Source: Halomonas halodenitrificans DSM 735 (GTDB lineage: Bacteria; Pseudomonadota; Gammaproteobacteria; Pseudomonadales; Halomonadaceae). Taken from it: DNA of 64,000 bases. Below are positions 43,150 to 53,124 of the stretch, piece after piece (position 1 is the stretch's first letter; each line of letters starts with the position of its first letter). A program made the position numbers and the translations under genes. The stretch covers positions 1 through 64,000 of the forward strand of contig NZ_JHVH01000012.1 in the NCBI RefSeq assembly GCF_000620045.1, written 5' to 3'. The notes below the pieces were generated by a model that was not told the DNA's origin, searched no databases, and saw only the letters and a list, made by a program, of their open reading frames with translations.

Positions 43150-46017
43150 ATGTTGACCCTATGCCAGGACGATATCCTGCTCGATTGCCGGGCCGACGAT
43201 TGGCGCATGGCGCTGAATCATGCCGCCGACGCCCTGCACGAGGCGGGCATGGTCGAGTATCGTTACCGCGACGGCCTGCTTGATCGAGAGGCTCAGTCCT
43301 CAACCTTCCTGGGCAATGCCATCGCCATTCCCCATGGCACCCCCGAAAGCCGCCACCATGTGCGCCGCACCGGCGTTCGCGTGCTGCAGTTTCCGGACGG
43401 CGTCGAGTGGCACGACGGCAACCGCATACACGTTCTGGTAACCATCGCCGCCCAAAGTGACGAGCACCTGGACATCCTGCGCCAGTTGACCCATGTGCTG
43501 GATCGCGAAGGCGTCGCGGAGCAACTGGCCGCGGCCGACTCCCCCGACGAAATCGCTGGGCTGCTGTCGAAGGCGGTGGTCAAAGCGCGCCTGGATGCCG
43601 ACACCCTCTGCCTGGGCTTCCCCGCCCGGGATTGTCGAGAGCTGGCGCTGGCCAGCGCCGCCCGGCTGCGCCAGGCCGGCTGCGTGGACAGCGAGTTCGT
43701 CGCCAGTGTCGCCGGGCGCACCCCGGTCAGGATCGGCCAGGGGCTGTGGCTGGTGAGCAGCGATCGTGGCGTCGCGGTGCCGGCGCTGTCGCTGGCGACC
43801 GCCGACTCGGTGCTAAAGGAAGAGGGAGAAAGAGTCTCGGGCGTCTTCTGTCTGGCCACCCAGAGGGATGCCCATCGTGGCCTGCTGGAGCGTATCCTCG
43901 CCCTACTGGACACCGACCTCCCCGGCGAACTGCAGGACCTCGATGCCAAGACGCTGCTTTCGCGACTCGCCGGCGAGTCGGCCACGGCCAGTACACGCCA
44001 TGCTCGAGTGCTCAATGCTCATGGCCTGCATGCCCGACCGGCCAAGCAGCTGGTACAGACAGCCCGGGCCCAGGACCTGGCGATCCGCGTGCGCCTGGCC
44101 GATGGCGGCTTCGATGCGGTCTCGGCCAGCAGCCTGACCAAGGTGATCAACCTGGGGGCCCGTCGCGGCCAGCAACTTATCTTCTCCGCGGAGGGGGACG
44201 GTGCCGAAGCGGCCCTGGACGCGGTCTGCCAGGCCGTGAAAGACGGCCTCGGCGAGCACGTCGAGCCCTTCGACGCCTACCGCGAGCCGGTGACAACGAA
44301 GCCCGAAGACGCCCCGGCCCTGGAACCACTGGCCGGCGACGTCGCCCATCTCGCGGTGGCCGCTTCACCGGGGCTCGCCATCGCCCCGGCCTTCGTGCTG
44401 ACCACGCCGCACTTCGACTACCCGGCCCGCGCCGCCGACCCGGCCACCGAGCGTCGGCGCCTGGATGACGCCATCCGCGAGGGTGGCGAGCAACTCGAGG
44501 CACTGATCGGCCACGCCCGCGGCGGCGAGGTCTCGCAGATCCTGTCGATGCACGAAGAGATACTCGGCGACCCTGAGCTCCGTCAGGCTGCCCGCGAAGG
44601 CATCGACGAGGGGGCCTCCGCCGAAGCCGCCTGGTGGGAGGCCATCGATACCGCCGCCCAGGCCCAGGAGCGCCTCGCCGACAAGCTGCTCGCCGAGCGT
44701 GCCGCCGACCTGCGCGACGTGGGCCGCCGGGTGCTGGGCGCCCTGTGTCAAGTCGAGCTGCCCGAGCCGCCGGATTATCCCTATATCCTGGTCACCGACG
44801 ACATCGGCCCCTCCGATGTGGCACGCCTCGACACCAGCCGCGTGCGTGGCCTGCTGACCGCCCGCGGCGGCGCCACCGCCCATAGCGCTATCCTGGCCCG
44901 AGCGCTCGGCATTCCCGCCGTGGTCGGCGCCAGCGAACGCATCCTGCTGCTCACCGGCGGGACCGAACTGATCCTCGACGGTGAGCGCGGCCGGGTGACT
45001 CCGGCTCCCGCCGCCGAGCGCCGCCGGGCCGCCGAGCAGCGACTGGCCGAGCACCACCGCCGCGAGGCCGAGGCCTGGGGGGCACGCTTCAAGCCGGCTC
45101 GAACCCGCGACGGCCATCGCGTCGAGGTGGCCTCGAACTTGGGTAACACCGCCCATGCCGCCGATGCCGTGGAACGTGGCGCCGAGGGCGTCGGGCTGCT
45201 ACGCACCGAATTCGTGTTCATGGCCCACGCCGAGTTGCCCGACCTGGAGACCCAGATTGGCGAGTATCGCCAGGCCCTGGACGCCCTCGACGGCCGCCCG
45301 CTGGTGGCCCGTACCCTGGATGTCGGCGGTGACAAGCCCCTGCCCTACTGGCCGGTCCCCCAAGAGAGCAACCCCTTCCTCGGCCTGCGCGGCATCCGCC
45401 TGGCGTTGACCAGACCCGAGGTGCTCGAGACTCAGCTCAGGGCGCTGTTGATCGCGGCCGCCGGCTGTCCGCTACGCATCATGCTGCCGATGATCAAGGA
45501 CGTGGCCGAATTACGCGCCGCCCGCATCATTCTCGACCGGCTGCTCGAGGAACTGCCCGCCGGCCAGCGCAGCGACGACGTCCAGCTCGGGGTGATGATC
45601 GAGGTACCCTCCAGCGCCCTGCTGGCGCCGACCCTGGCCGCCGAGGCCGACTTCTTCTCGGTGGGCACCAACGACCTGACCCAGTACACCCTGGCCATCG
45701 ACCGCGACCACCCCGAGCTCTCCGCCCAGGCCGATGGCCTGCACCCATCGGTGCTCAAGCTGATCGAGATGACCGTGGCCGCGGCCCACGACCAGGGCAA
45801 GTGGGTCGGGGTATGCGGTGAGCTGGCCAGTGACGCCACTGCCGTGCCGGTGCTGGTGGGTCTCGGCGTCGACGAGCTCTCGGTCAGCGCCCGTCAGATA
45901 CCTCTGGTCAAGGCCCGTCTGCGCGAGTTCGACCTCGAGGAAGCCCGTGCCCAGGCCGCACTGGCGCTTTCCCAGGCCACCGGCGAGGCGGTCCGTGACG
46001 CCCTGGAGGCGCGCTGA
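43150..46017 (+). CDS. fruB: Fructose PTS fused EIIA-HPr-EI protein (FruB type)
   Basis: A 955-residue multiphosphoryl transfer protein. Domain order: EIIA-Fru (about 1-145; phospho-His in AIAIPHGTPESRHHV), a linker, HPr (about 280-365; LNAHGLHARPAKQLVQTA with phospho-His), and Enzyme I (about 390-955; TARGGATAHSAILARALGIP with phospho-His, GVGLLRTEFVFM, and the C-terminal VGVCGELASD). It takes phosphate from PEP and passes it to FruA. No separate EI or HPr gene is near. The ATG follows GAGAGCCCC. The stop overlaps the fruK start (TGATG), so the three fru genes form one operon. Confidence 0.95.
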   Translation: MLTLCQDDILLDCRADDWRMALNHAADALHEAGMVEYRYRDGLLDREAQSSTFLGNAIAIPHGTPESRHHVRRTGVRVLQFPDGVEWHDGNRIHVLVTIAAQSDEHLDILRQLTHVLDREGVAEQLAAADSPDEIAGLLSKAVVKARLDADTLCLGFPARDCRELALASAARLRQAGCVDSEFVASVAGRTPVRIGQGLWLVSSDRGVAVPALSLATADSVLKEEGERVSGVFCLATQRDAHRGLLERILALLDTDLPGELQDLDAKTLLSRLAGESATASTRHARVLNAHGLHARPAKQLVQTARAQDLAIRVRLADGGFDAVSASSLTKVINLGARRGQQLIFSAEGDGAEAALDAVCQAVKDGLGEHVEPFDAYREPVTTKPEDAPALEPLAGDVAHLAVAASPGLAIAPAFVLTTPHFDYPARAADPATERRRLDDAIREGGEQLEALIGHARGGEVSQILSMHEEILGDPELRQAAREGIDEGASAEAAWWEAIDTAAQAQERLADKLLAERAADLRDVGRRVLGALCQVELPEPPDYPYILVTDDIGPSDVARLDTSRVRGLLTARGGATAHSAILARALGIPAVVGASERILLLTGGTELILDGERGRVTPAPAAERRRAAEQRLAEHHRREAEAWGARFKPARTRDGHRVEVASNLGNTAHAADAVERGAEGVGLLRTEFVFMAHAELPDLETQIGEYRQALDALDGRPLVARTLDVGGDKPLPYWPVPQESNPFLGLRGIRLALTRPEVLETQLRALLIAAAGCPLRIMLPMIKDVAELRAARIILDRLLEELPAGQRSDDVQLGVMIEVPSSALLAPTLAAEADFFSVGTNDLTQYTLAIDRDHPELSAQADGLHPSVLKLIEMTVAAAHDQGKWVGVCGELASDATAVPVLVGLGVDELSVSARQIPLVKARLREFDLEEARAQAALALSQATGEAVRDALEAR

Positions 46018-46991
46018 TGGCCCGCATCCTCACCCTGACACTCAACCCCGCCCTGGACCTTTCGATAAGCCTCGACGGCCTGAGGCTCGGCGAGGTCAAT
46101 CGCACCCGCGAGACGCACCTCGTCGCTGCCGGCAAGGGCGTCAACGTGGCCCGGGTACTGGTCGCTCTCGGCCACGAGGTCAGCGTCTCGGGCTTCCTCG
46201 GTGCCGACAACGACGGCTCCTTCCTGCGGGCCTTCGAAGCCCTGGCGGTGGAGGATGCCTTCATTCGGGTACCCGGCGAGACCCGCACCAATGCGAAGAT
46301 CGCCGAGGCCAATGGCCGCGTTACCGACATCAATGGCCCCGGCGTGGCTATCGATGCACAGGCCTGGTCACGCTTGCTTGACTGGCTCGATCATCACACC
46401 GCCGACCCCATTCGGCGGCCCGAGGCCGTGGTGATCGCCGGCAGCCTGCCCCGAGGGGTATCCCCGGAGGACCTCGCCGACCTGATCGTCCGTCTACGCA
46501 ACACCGGCTTGCCGGTATGGGTCGACACCAGCGGCGAGGCCCTCACGGCGGCGATCGCCGCCGGCCCCTCCGCGGTCAAGCCCAACGAACAAGAGCTCGC
46601 CGCCTGGGCCGGCATGGCGCTGTCGACGCCCCAGGCCAGGCTCCAGGCGGCGCTCAGGCTCCACGCCCAGGGTGTCGAGGAGGCGCTGATCTCCGCTGGC
46701 CCCGAGGGCGTCCTCTGGATCAGTCGCCGCGGCGCCTGGCAGGCACTGCCGCCACGCCTCGACGTCGCCAGTACTGTGGGGGCCGGTGACACCCTGGTCG
46801 CCGCCATGCTGCACGGCGTGCTCTCCGGACATTCTCCCGAGCGGATACTGCGCCTGGCCACGGCCCTCTCCGCCGAAGCCGTCCGTCATGTGGGCGTGGG
46901 TGACCCCCACGCCCCGGATTTCCCGCAACTCCAACAACAGACCCGCGTTCGCCGCCTCAACGACGTCGATGCAGGGGGAGCTACCCTATGA
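46017..46991 (+). CDS. fruK: 1-phosphofructokinase
   Basis: A 324-residue PfkB-family kinase converting fructose-1-phosphate to fructose-1,6-bisphosphate. ILTLTLNPALDLSISLDGLR and GKGVNVARVLVALGHEVSVS are the N-terminal signatures; VASTVGAGDTLVAAMLHG carries the catalytic aspartate. FruR is normally inactivated by the substrate of this enzyme. Start codon overlaps the fruB stop; the stop overlaps the fruA start by four bases. Confidence 0.95.
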   Translation: MARILTLTLNPALDLSISLDGLRLGEVNRTRETHLVAAGKGVNVARVLVALGHEVSVSGFLGADNDGSFLRAFEALAVEDAFIRVPGETRTNAKIAEANGRVTDINGPGVAIDAQAWSRLLDWLDHHTADPIRRPEAVVIAGSLPRGVSPEDLADLIVRLRNTGLPVWVDTSGEALTAAIAAGPSAVKPNEQELAAWAGMALSTPQARLQAALRLHAQGVEEALISAGPEGVLWISRRGAWQALPPRLDVASTVGAGDTLVAAMLHGVLSGHSPERILRLATALSAEAVRHVGVGDPHAPDFPQLQQQTRVRRLNDVDAGGATL

Positions 46992-48736
46992 ACGCCATCA
47001 TCATCACCGCCTGCCCCAGCGGTATGGCCACCACCTTCCTCGCCGCCCGCCGCCTGGAGCAGGCCGCCGAGCGCCTCGGCTGGCAACCCCATGTCGAGAT
47101 GCACGGTGCATTCCAGCCTCTCGAGCCGATCAGCGCCGAGGCCATCGCCGCCGCCGACCTGGTGGTGATCGCTGCCGACCAGGTACCCTCGCCCGAACGC
47201 TTCGCCGGCAAGCGGCTGTACCATGCCGCCATCGGCCAGGCCCTGCCCGACCCACGAGCCTTCCTCGAGCGAGCCAGCCGCGAGGCCACGGAGTACACCC
47301 CGCCAACGGCGCCTGCAACGAGTGCCGTCGAGTCGGCAGCAGGCGGCAAGACGATCGTCGCCGTCACCGCCTGCCCCACCGGCGTGGCGCACACCTTCAT
47401 GGCCGCCGAGGCCCTCGCCGAGGCAGGCAGGGCGCTGGGCCATACCATCCGCGTAGAGACCCAGGGCTCGGTGGGGGCCCAGGACCAGCTCACCGAGGAG
47501 GAGATCGCCACCGCCGATGTGGTGGTCCTGGCTTGCGACATCGAGGTGGACCCTACCCGCTTCGCCGGCAAGCGCATCTATCGGACCTCCACCGGCAACG
47601 CCCTGAAGAAGGCCCGCCCGACCCTCGAGTCGGCACTGGACGAAGCCATCCAGGAAGACGGCAACGCGGCGGCCCCGGGTGCCGGCGAGTCCAGGAAGAG
47701 TCTCAAGGAGAAGGGCGTCTACAAGCACCTGCTGACCGGGGTGTCCTTCATGCTGCCCATGGTGGTGGCCGGGGGCCTGCTGATCGCGCTCTCCTTCGTG
47801 TTCGGCATCGAGGCCTTCCAGAAGGAAGGCACCCTACCCGCCGCCCTGATGCAGATCGGTGGCGACACGGCCTTCGCGCTGATGGTCCCGGTGCTGGCCG
47901 GCTATATCGCCTACTCCATCGCCGACCGCCCCGGCATCGCCCCAGGAATGATCGGCGGCATGCTGGCCTCGAGCATCGGCGCCGGCTTTATCGGCGGCAT
48001 CCTGGCGGGCTTCCTCGCCGGCTATGTGGCCCTGGCCGTGACCCGTCACGTCAAGCTGCCGTCGAGCGTCGAGTCGCTCAAGCCCATCCTCATCATCCCC
48101 CTGGTCGCCAGCCTGGTGACGGGCCTCACCATGATCTATATCGTCGGCGAGCCGGTAGCGGCCCTCCTCACAGGCCTGACTCGCTTCCTCGAGAGCATGG
48201 GCTCCACCAACGCCCTGCTACTGGGCGGGCTGCTGGGCGCCATGATGTGCTTCGACATGGGAGGGCCGGTCAACAAGGCCGCCTATACCTTCGGCGTCGG
48301 CCTGCTGGCCTCCGAGACCTACGCGCCGATGGCGGCGATCATGGCCGGCGGCATGGTGCCGGCAATCGGCATGGGCATCGCCAGCTTCGTCGCCCGCTCG
48401 AAGTTCTCCGAGCCGGAGCGCGAAGCGGGCAAGGCATCCTTCGTGCTGGGCCTGTGCTTCATCAGCGAGGGCGCCATTCCCTTCGCCGCCAAGGACCCGC
48501 TGCGGGTGATTCCGGCATGCATGGTGGGCGGAGCAATCACCGGCGCCCTCTCGATGCTCGTCGGCGCCAAGCTGATGGCTCCCCACGGCGGCATTTTCGT
48601 GCTGCTGATCCCCAATGCCATCAATCCGGTGCTACTGTATCTCGCCGCCATCATCACCGGGTCCCTGGTGACCGGCCTGGGGTATGCGGCGATCAAGCGT
48701 AGCGGTCAGGCCATGGCCGTCCAGGCCACGAGCTGA
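46988..48736 (+). CDS. fruA: Fructose PTS permease EIIB'-EIIB-EIIC (FruA)
   Basis: A 582-residue inner-membrane permease that takes up fructose as fructose-1-phosphate. Two EIIB domains are present: the first has TACPSGMATTFLAARRLE, the second VTACPTGVAHTFMAAEALAE with the phospho-cysteine; both keep a cysteine. EIIC starts at about residue 245 (YKHLLTGVSFMLPMVVAGGL) with about eight membrane helices, including GGPVNKAAYTFGVGLLASE. Length fits FruA (563-580). The 5' end overlaps fruK (ATGA). Confidence 0.95.
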   Translation: MNAIIITACPSGMATTFLAARRLEQAAERLGWQPHVEMHGAFQPLEPISAEAIAAADLVVIAADQVPSPERFAGKRLYHAAIGQALPDPRAFLERASREATEYTPPTAPATSAVESAAGGKTIVAVTACPTGVAHTFMAAEALAEAGRALGHTIRVETQGSVGAQDQLTEEEIATADVVVLACDIEVDPTRFAGKRIYRTSTGNALKKARPTLESALDEAIQEDGNAAAPGAGESRKSLKEKGVYKHLLTGVSFMLPMVVAGGLLIALSFVFGIEAFQKEGTLPAALMQIGGDTAFALMVPVLAGYIAYSIADRPGIAPGMIGGMLASSIGAGFIGGILAGFLAGYVALAVTRHVKLPSSVESLKPILIIPLVASLVTGLTMIYIVGEPVAALLTGLTRFLESMGSTNALLLGGLLGAMMCFDMGGPVNKAAYTFGVGLLASETYAPMAAIMAGGMVPAIGMGIASFVARSKFSEPEREAGKASFVLGLCFISEGAIPFAAKDPLRVIPACMVGGAITGALSMLVGAKLMAPHGGIFVLLIPNAINPVLLYLAAIITGSLVTGLGYAAIKRSGQAMAVQATS

Positions 48737-48740
48737 CGTA

Positions 48741-48766
48741 AAAAACCCGGCCATGGAAGGCCGGGT
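48741..48766 (-). terminator. Terminator after eda
   Basis: ACCCGGCC (48745-48752) pairs with GGCCGGGT (48759-48766). On the minus strand the hairpin is followed by a run of T (48746-48741), which suits eda; for the plus-strand fruA it has no T-run. Confidence 0.7.
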
Positions 48767-48815
48767 GAAAGGCGACAGCGACTGGCTGTCGAGAGAGCAC
48801 AGGGACATGAAGTCT

Positions 48816-49478
48816 TTAGTGGTGGTAGCGCTCCGCCACTTCCCGCGCCAGCTGGCGGATGCCGCTCCAGTCTTCCGCCTCGACCAGCGACTTGGGTGTC
48901 AACCAGGAGCCCCCCACACACATCACGTTCTTGAGCGCCAGGTAGTCCTCGGCGTTCTCCAGGCTGATGCCGCCGGTGGGGCAGAAACGCGCCTCGGGCA
49001 AGGGCCCCGCGAAGGCCTTGAGGGCCTTGGTGCCACCCACGGCCTCGGCGGGGAAGAACTTGAAGCGCCGGTAGCCGTACTGCCAACCGGTCATCAGCTC
49101 CGACACGCTTGCCACACCGGGCAGCATCGGCACCGAGCTGGATACGCCATGGCGATAGAGCGCCTCGGTGGTACCCGGGGTGACGACAAAGTCGGCCCCC
49201 ACCTCTTCGGCCTGACGATACTGGGCCGGCGTCAGCACCGTACCCACGCCGATGCTGGCTTGGGGCAGCGCTTCCTTGATGCGACGAATCGCCTCCAGGG
49301 CACAGTCGGTGCGCAGGGTCACCTCCAGGACGGAGAGGCCCCCTTCGAGGAGCGCACGCGCCAGGGGCACGGCATCCTCGAGGCGCTGGATGGCCAGTAC
49401 CGGAATCACCTCGGCCTTGAGGCAGATGCTGTCCAGCTCGGTAGTGCGGGTAGAGGGAAGCTGCTTATCGGGGGTCAT
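48816..49478 (-). CDS. eda: KDPG aldolase (2-dehydro-3-deoxy-6-phosphogluconate aldolase)
   Basis: A 220-residue class I aldolase splitting KDPG to pyruvate and glyceraldehyde-3-phosphate, the last Entner-Doudoroff step. VIPVLAIQRLEDAVPLARAL and LEVTLRTDCALEAIRRI are signatures, the Schiff-base lysine is in YRRFKFFPAEAVGG, and FCPTGGISLENAEDYLALKN binds phosphate. It follows pgl after 18 bases and is the end of the zwf-pgl-eda run on the minus strand. Confidence 0.96.
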   Translation of the reverse strand: MTPDKQLPSTRTTELDSICLKAEVIPVLAIQRLEDAVPLARALLEGGLSVLEVTLRTDCALEAIRRIKEALPQASIGVGTVLTPAQYRQAEEVGADFVVTPGTTEALYRHGVSSSVPMLPGVASVSELMTGWQYGYRRFKFFPAEAVGGTKALKAFAGPLPEARFCPTGGISLENAEDYLALKNVMCVGGSWLTPKSLVEAEDWSGIRQLAREVAERYHH

Positions 49479-49496
49479 GATGGTGTCTCCAGAAAC

Positions 49497-50165
49497 TCAA
49501 GGGGCCCAATAGGTCGCCAGGGGGCAGGCGAGGAAGGCACGAATCGGTAGCTCGCGGACGTCATCGCCGGCCAACGCCCGGGCCAGCACGGCACGCTTGT
49601 CGCCACCGGTAATATGCAGGACATGGCGGCGTGCCCGGTGCAGATACCCGGCACTCAGGGTAATGCGCGGCTGGGGCTGACTCGGGGTGCGCACCGCGAC
49701 AGCGGCGGCCTCGGTGGTCAAGGCCAGGTCGAGTTCGCGGCTATCGGGGAAGAACGAAGCGGTATGGCCGTCGCCGCCCATCCCGAGGATCACCACGCTG
49801 GCCGGCCAGGCCAGGGCCTCGACTCGCTCGGCCACGACGTCGCACCCCTCTTCGGGCGTGGCATGGTCGCTGGTCAGCGGCACGAAGGTGGCCGCCGCCG
49901 CCGGGCCGCGCAACAGGTGCTCACGCACCAGGCGGGCATTGCTGTCGTCGGCCGTCTCTGCCACCCAGCGTTCGTCGGCCAGGGTGACCTGAACGCGCTC
50001 CCAGGGTAGCCGGCAGGCGGCCAGGGCCGTGAAGAACGGCACCGGGGTCGAACCACCGGAGACCACCAACAGGGCCTGGTCGTGGTGCTCCAGGTCGGCG
50101 CGCAGCGCCTCGGCCACCGCCTCGGCGAGCTGCCGGGCAAGCTGTTCGCGGGGACAACCACTCAT
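49497..50165 (-). CDS. pgl: 6-phosphogluconolactonase
   Basis: A 222-residue member of the DevB/glucosamine-6-phosphate isomerase fold, hydrolysing 6-phosphogluconolactone. VSGGSTPVPFFTALAACRLP and VTLADERWVAETADDSNAR are signatures, and MGGDGHTASFFPDSRELDLAL carries the catalytic histidine. It lies between zwf and eda on the same strand, with a 296-base gap to zwf filled by repeats. Confidence 0.94.
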   Translation of the reverse strand: MSGCPREQLARQLAEAVAEALRADLEHHDQALLVVSGGSTPVPFFTALAACRLPWERVQVTLADERWVAETADDSNARLVREHLLRGPAAAATFVPLTSDHATPEEGCDVVAERVEALAWPASVVILGMGGDGHTASFFPDSRELDLALTTEAAAVAVRTPSQPQPRITLSAGYLHRARRHVLHITGGDKRAVLARALAGDDVRELPIRAFLACPLATYWAP

Positions 50166-50179
50166 TTCGTCTCCTCCGA

Positions 50180-50247
50180 GTAGGCCCGATAAGCCGAAGG
50201 CGCATCGGGCGTCTTGTGCCCGGTGCGCTGACGCTTACCGGGCCTAC
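50180..50247. repeat. Paired REP/BIME-like palindromes between zwf and pgl
   Basis: Two related elements in inverted orientation, 50180-50210 (GTAGGCCCGATAAGCC...) and 50218-50246 (ending TTACCGGGCCTAC), resemble enterobacterial-type REP units that occur between genes of one transcript and can stabilise upstream mRNA. Copy number elsewhere in the genome is unknown. Confidence 0.6.
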
Positions 50248-50283
50248 GCTCAAGATTCATGCTCAAGCAGCAGTAAATTCCAA

Positions 50284-50506
50284 TAGTCTTCATACCAGCT
50301 GCGGCCGCCCTGGGTGATCATGGCGGTCTCGAGAGAGTCGACGCGGGCTCCCGGGTCCGGCCGGCTGGCCTTAGTAGTCTTCATACCAGCTGCGGCCGTC
50401 CTGGGTGATCATGGCGGTCTCGAGAGAGTCGACGCGGGCTCCCGGGTCCGGCCGGCTGGCCTTAGTAGTCTTCATACCAGCTGCGGCCATCCTGGGTGAT
50501 CATGGC
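50284..50506 (-). repeat. 91-bp tandem repeat of the zwf 3' end (about 2.5 copies)
   Basis: Full copies at 50284-50374 and 50375-50465 differ at one base; the partial third copy (about 41 bases, 50466-50506) lies within zwf itself. Each copy repeats the coding end of zwf ([14 protein letters not shown] and the stop), so two non-coding copies trail the gene. The period of 91 is not a multiple of three. Confidence 0.95.
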
Positions 50507-51955
50507 AATGGAGGCCACGGGCCCCCAGGAACCGGCCGGATAACGGCGAGGCGGCTCGTCACGATCCTCCCAGGCGGCAATCAGGTTGTCACACCACTGC
50601 CAGGCGTGTTCCACCTCATCGCGACGCACGAAGAGGTATTGTTGCCCCTTCATCACCTCGAGCAGCAGCCGCTCGTAGGCATCGGGAATCCGCGTCTTGG
50701 GGAAGGCGCTGTGGAAATCCAGGTGCAGAGGGCCACGACGCAGGCGCATGCCCTTGTCCAGGCCGCTGTCCTTGGTCAGCACCTCCAGGGCAATGCCCTC
50801 CTCGGGCTGCAGGCGTATCACCAGCTTGTTGGCGGCCAGATCACGCTGATCCGGATCGAAGATATAATGGGCCTGCTGGCGGAAGTGGATAACGATCTGC
50901 GAGACCTTCTCCGGCATGCGCTTGCCGGTGCGCAGATAGAAGGGCACCCCCGCCCAGCGCCAGTTATCCACGCCGGTCTTCATGGCCACGAAGGACTCCG
51001 TGTGACTATCGGTGTTGGCGCCCTCTTCCTCCAGATAGCCCGGCACGCCCTGGCCATCGATCGTGCCGGCGGTGTACTGGCCGCGCACCACATCACGCCC
51101 CAGCATGTCGTCGGTAAAGGGCTTGAGTGCCTTGAGCACCTTGACCTTTTCATCGCGGATAGCATCGGCATCGAGGTTGGCCGGTGGATCCATGGCCACC
51201 AGGCAGAGCAACTGCAGCAGATGGTTCTGCACCATGTCACGCAGCTGCCCGGCATCATCGAAGTAGCCCCAGCGTCCCTCGATACCGACCTTCTCGGCCA
51301 CGGTAATCTCCACGTGCGAGATATGGTTCTGGTTCCACTGGGTCCCGAACAACGGGTTGGCGAAACGCATCGCGATCAGGTTCTGCACCGTCTCCTTGCC
51401 CAGATAGTGATCGATACGATAGACGCGAGACTCGGGGAAAACGGTTCCGATCGCGTCGTTGATCTCGGCCGAAGAGGCCAGGTCGTAGCCGATCGGCTTC
51501 TCGACAACGACGCGAGACTCATCATCGAGGCAGCCAGCAGACTGGAGGTTTCGGCAGATATCGCCGTAGATCCTGGCCGCCACCGAGAGATAGACCACCA
51601 TCGGCCGCCCGGCCTCCTGACGCCATTCCTGGACGGCGGCATAGCCCTCGGGACGAGTGAAGTCGAGCTGCATGAAGTCGATACGCGCCAGAAAGCGCTC
51701 CAACGCCTCGCGATCAAGCTCTTCGGGCTTGACGCGCAGCTTCAGCGTCTTCTCGACCAGAGCTCGAAAGCTGTCATTGTCATGCTCCTGGCGGGCCAGC
51801 CCCAGCAGGCGAGTGGCAGGATCCAGCAGGCCCTCGCGCTCCAGGTGAAACAGCGACGGAAACAGCTTGCGTTGGGCCAGGTCGCCGAGCGCGCCGAACA
51901 GCGCCAGATCAATCTCGGCACCACTCGCTCGCCCGGATCGGTTAGGTTGACTCAT
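50462..51955 (-). CDS. zwf: Glucose-6-phosphate 1-dehydrogenase
   Basis: A 497-residue NADP-dependent enzyme, the entry to the Entner-Doudoroff and pentose-phosphate routes. [20 protein letters not shown] is the dinucleotide-binding site; the active-site signature is [31 protein letters not shown] binds substrate. It ends in [13 protein letters not shown], and this end has been duplicated downstream. The first gene of the zwf-pgl-eda run, it is divergent from hexR with operator-like sites between. Confidence 0.96.
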   Translation of the reverse strand: MSQPNRSGRASGAEIDLALFGALGDLAQRKLFPSLFHLEREGLLDPATRLLGLARQEHDNDSFRALVEKTLKLRVKPEELDREALERFLARIDFMQLDFTRPEGYAAVQEWRQEAGRPMVVYLSVAARIYGDICRNLQSAGCLDDESRVVVEKPIGYDLASSAEINDAIGTVFPESRVYRIDHYLGKETVQNLIAMRFANPLFGTQWNQNHISHVEITVAEKVGIEGRWGYFDDAGQLRDMVQNHLLQLLCLVAMDPPANLDADAIRDEKVKVLKALKPFTDDMLGRDVVRGQYTAGTIDGQGVPGYLEEEGANTDSHTESFVAMKTGVDNWRWAGVPFYLRTGKRMPEKVSQIVIHFRQQAHYIFDPDQRDLAANKLVIRLQPEEGIALEVLTKDSGLDKGMRLRRGPLHLDFHSAFPKTRIPDAYERLLLEVMKGQQYLFVRRDEVEHAWQWCDNLIAAWEDRDEPPRRYPAGSWGPVASIAMITQDGRSWYEDY

Positions 51956-52019
51956 TTCCGCCCCCTTTCGTTAACTTACAAAAAAAATACGTGCAGGGCG
52001 CCGACATTGCAAGATTATA

Positions 52020-52037
52020 TTTGTAATTTTACCAAAA
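52020..52037. promoter_or_regulatory. HexR-like operator in front of zwf
   Basis: TTTGTAATTTTACCAAAA contains the core GTAA-NN-TTAC and agrees in 14 of 17 positions with the recalled consensus TTGTAGTTTTACTACAA. It lies 65 bases upstream of the zwf start. Confidence 0.6.
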
Positions 52038-52103
52038 AACCTTTCAGCGAAGCGCCCCCGGTGGCCTGACCCCAGGGTCTCAGGCTAGGATAGCCGACCA
52101 TCA

Positions 52104-52121
52104 TGTAGTTAAATCACCACA
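52104..52121. promoter_or_regulatory. HexR-like operator in front of hexR
   Basis: TGTAGTTAAATCACCACA resembles the pgi palindrome (13 of 18 positions) and lies 60 bases upstream of hexR, suggesting autoregulation. The core is degenerate (GTTAAATCAC). Confidence 0.45.
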
Positions 52122-52180
52122 TTGCAGACTAACGCGCCACTCGCGGTCATGCGCCGCCCCAGCACGGAGAGCTCTCCCAT

Positions 52181-53041
52181 ATGGCCCGTCACGACCTGAT
52201 CGATCGCATCCGTCAGCGCCTCGAGGAACTCAACCGATCCGAACGCAAGGTCGCCGACGTGATCCTCGCCGACCCGACCGCCGCGACCAGCATGAGCATC
52301 GCCACCCTGGCCCAGGCGGCCTCCGTCAGCGAACCCACCGTCAATCGCTTCTGCCGCAGCTTCGACGCCAAGGGCTACCCGGACTTCAAGATCAAGCTCG
52401 CCCAGAGCCTCGCCAGGGGAACCCCCTACGTGAGCCAGGCGGTGGAGCCCGAAGACAGTGCTACCGATTATACCCAGAAGATTTTCGGAGCCACCATCGC
52501 CGCCCTGGACGCCGCTCGCCGCCAGACCGATGCCGCACGGATCGAGCGCGTGGTGGATTATCTGATCCAGGCCAAGCAGGTTCATTTCTTCGGCCTGGGC
52601 GCGTCGGGTGCCGTGGCGCAGGATGCCCAGCACAAGTTCTTCCGCTTCAACATGCCGGTGACCGCCTACATCGACGTGCTGATGCAGCGCATGGTGGCCG
52701 CCACCTGCCATACCGGCGACGTGGTGGTGATCATTTCCTGGACCGGTCGCACCCGCGAACTGGTCGATATCGCCAGACTGGCCCGGGAGAGCGGCGCCGT
52801 GGTGCTGGGCATTACCGCACCGGACTCGCCGCTGGCCCGGGAATGCACCGAGACCCTCGAGGTCGCGACCCCCGAGGATACCGACTACTACATGCCCATG
52901 ACCTCACGGATGATCCAGCTGGCCCTGATCGATGTGCTGGCCACCGGGGTGACGCTGCGCCGCGGAGAAGACTTCCTGGGCCATCTCAAGAAGATCAAGG
53001 ATAGCCTCCGGGATACCCGCTACCCCGATGCCGACGACTGA
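52181..53041 (+). CDS. hexR: Transcriptional regulator HexR (RpiR family)
   Basis: A 286-residue RpiR-family repressor of glucose catabolism. The N-terminal HTH covers about 1-75 ([20 protein letters not shown]), the SIS sugar-phosphate domain about 115-260 ([40 protein letters not shown]). In relatives it is released by KDPG. Its divergent placement to zwf-pgl-eda and the palindromes at edd, pgi and zwf support the name. It converges on the SSS symporter gene. Confidence 0.92.
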   Translation: MARHDLIDRIRQRLEELNRSERKVADVILADPTAATSMSIATLAQAASVSEPTVNRFCRSFDAKGYPDFKIKLAQSLARGTPYVSQAVEPEDSATDYTQKIFGATIAALDAARRQTDAARIERVVDYLIQAKQVHFFGLGASGAVAQDAQHKFFRFNMPVTAYIDVLMQRMVAATCHTGDVVVIISWTGRTRELVDIARLARESGAVVLGITAPDSPLARECTETLEVATPEDTDYYMPMTSRMIQLALIDVLATGVTLRRGEDFLGHLKKIKDSLRDTRYPDADD

Positions 53042-53061
53042 CACCCCCTCGACACGGTAAC

Positions 53062-53084
53062 GCCCCGCCAAACATTGACGGGGC
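53062..53084. terminator. Weak hairpin between hexR and the SSS symporter
   Basis: GCCCCG (53062-53067) can pair with CGGGGC (53079-53084) around 11 bases in a short convergent gap. No T-run follows; probably a weak or rho-assisted terminator. Confidence 0.35.
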
Positions 53085-53124
53085 GGCAATGCGTCATGAT
53101 CAGCCACGAAGCCGTTGCTTATCC

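Noticed and set aside
50405..52069. 554-codon plus-strand frame across zwf and the 91-bp repeats
   Set aside because: Antisense to zwf; no motif and no translation start context.
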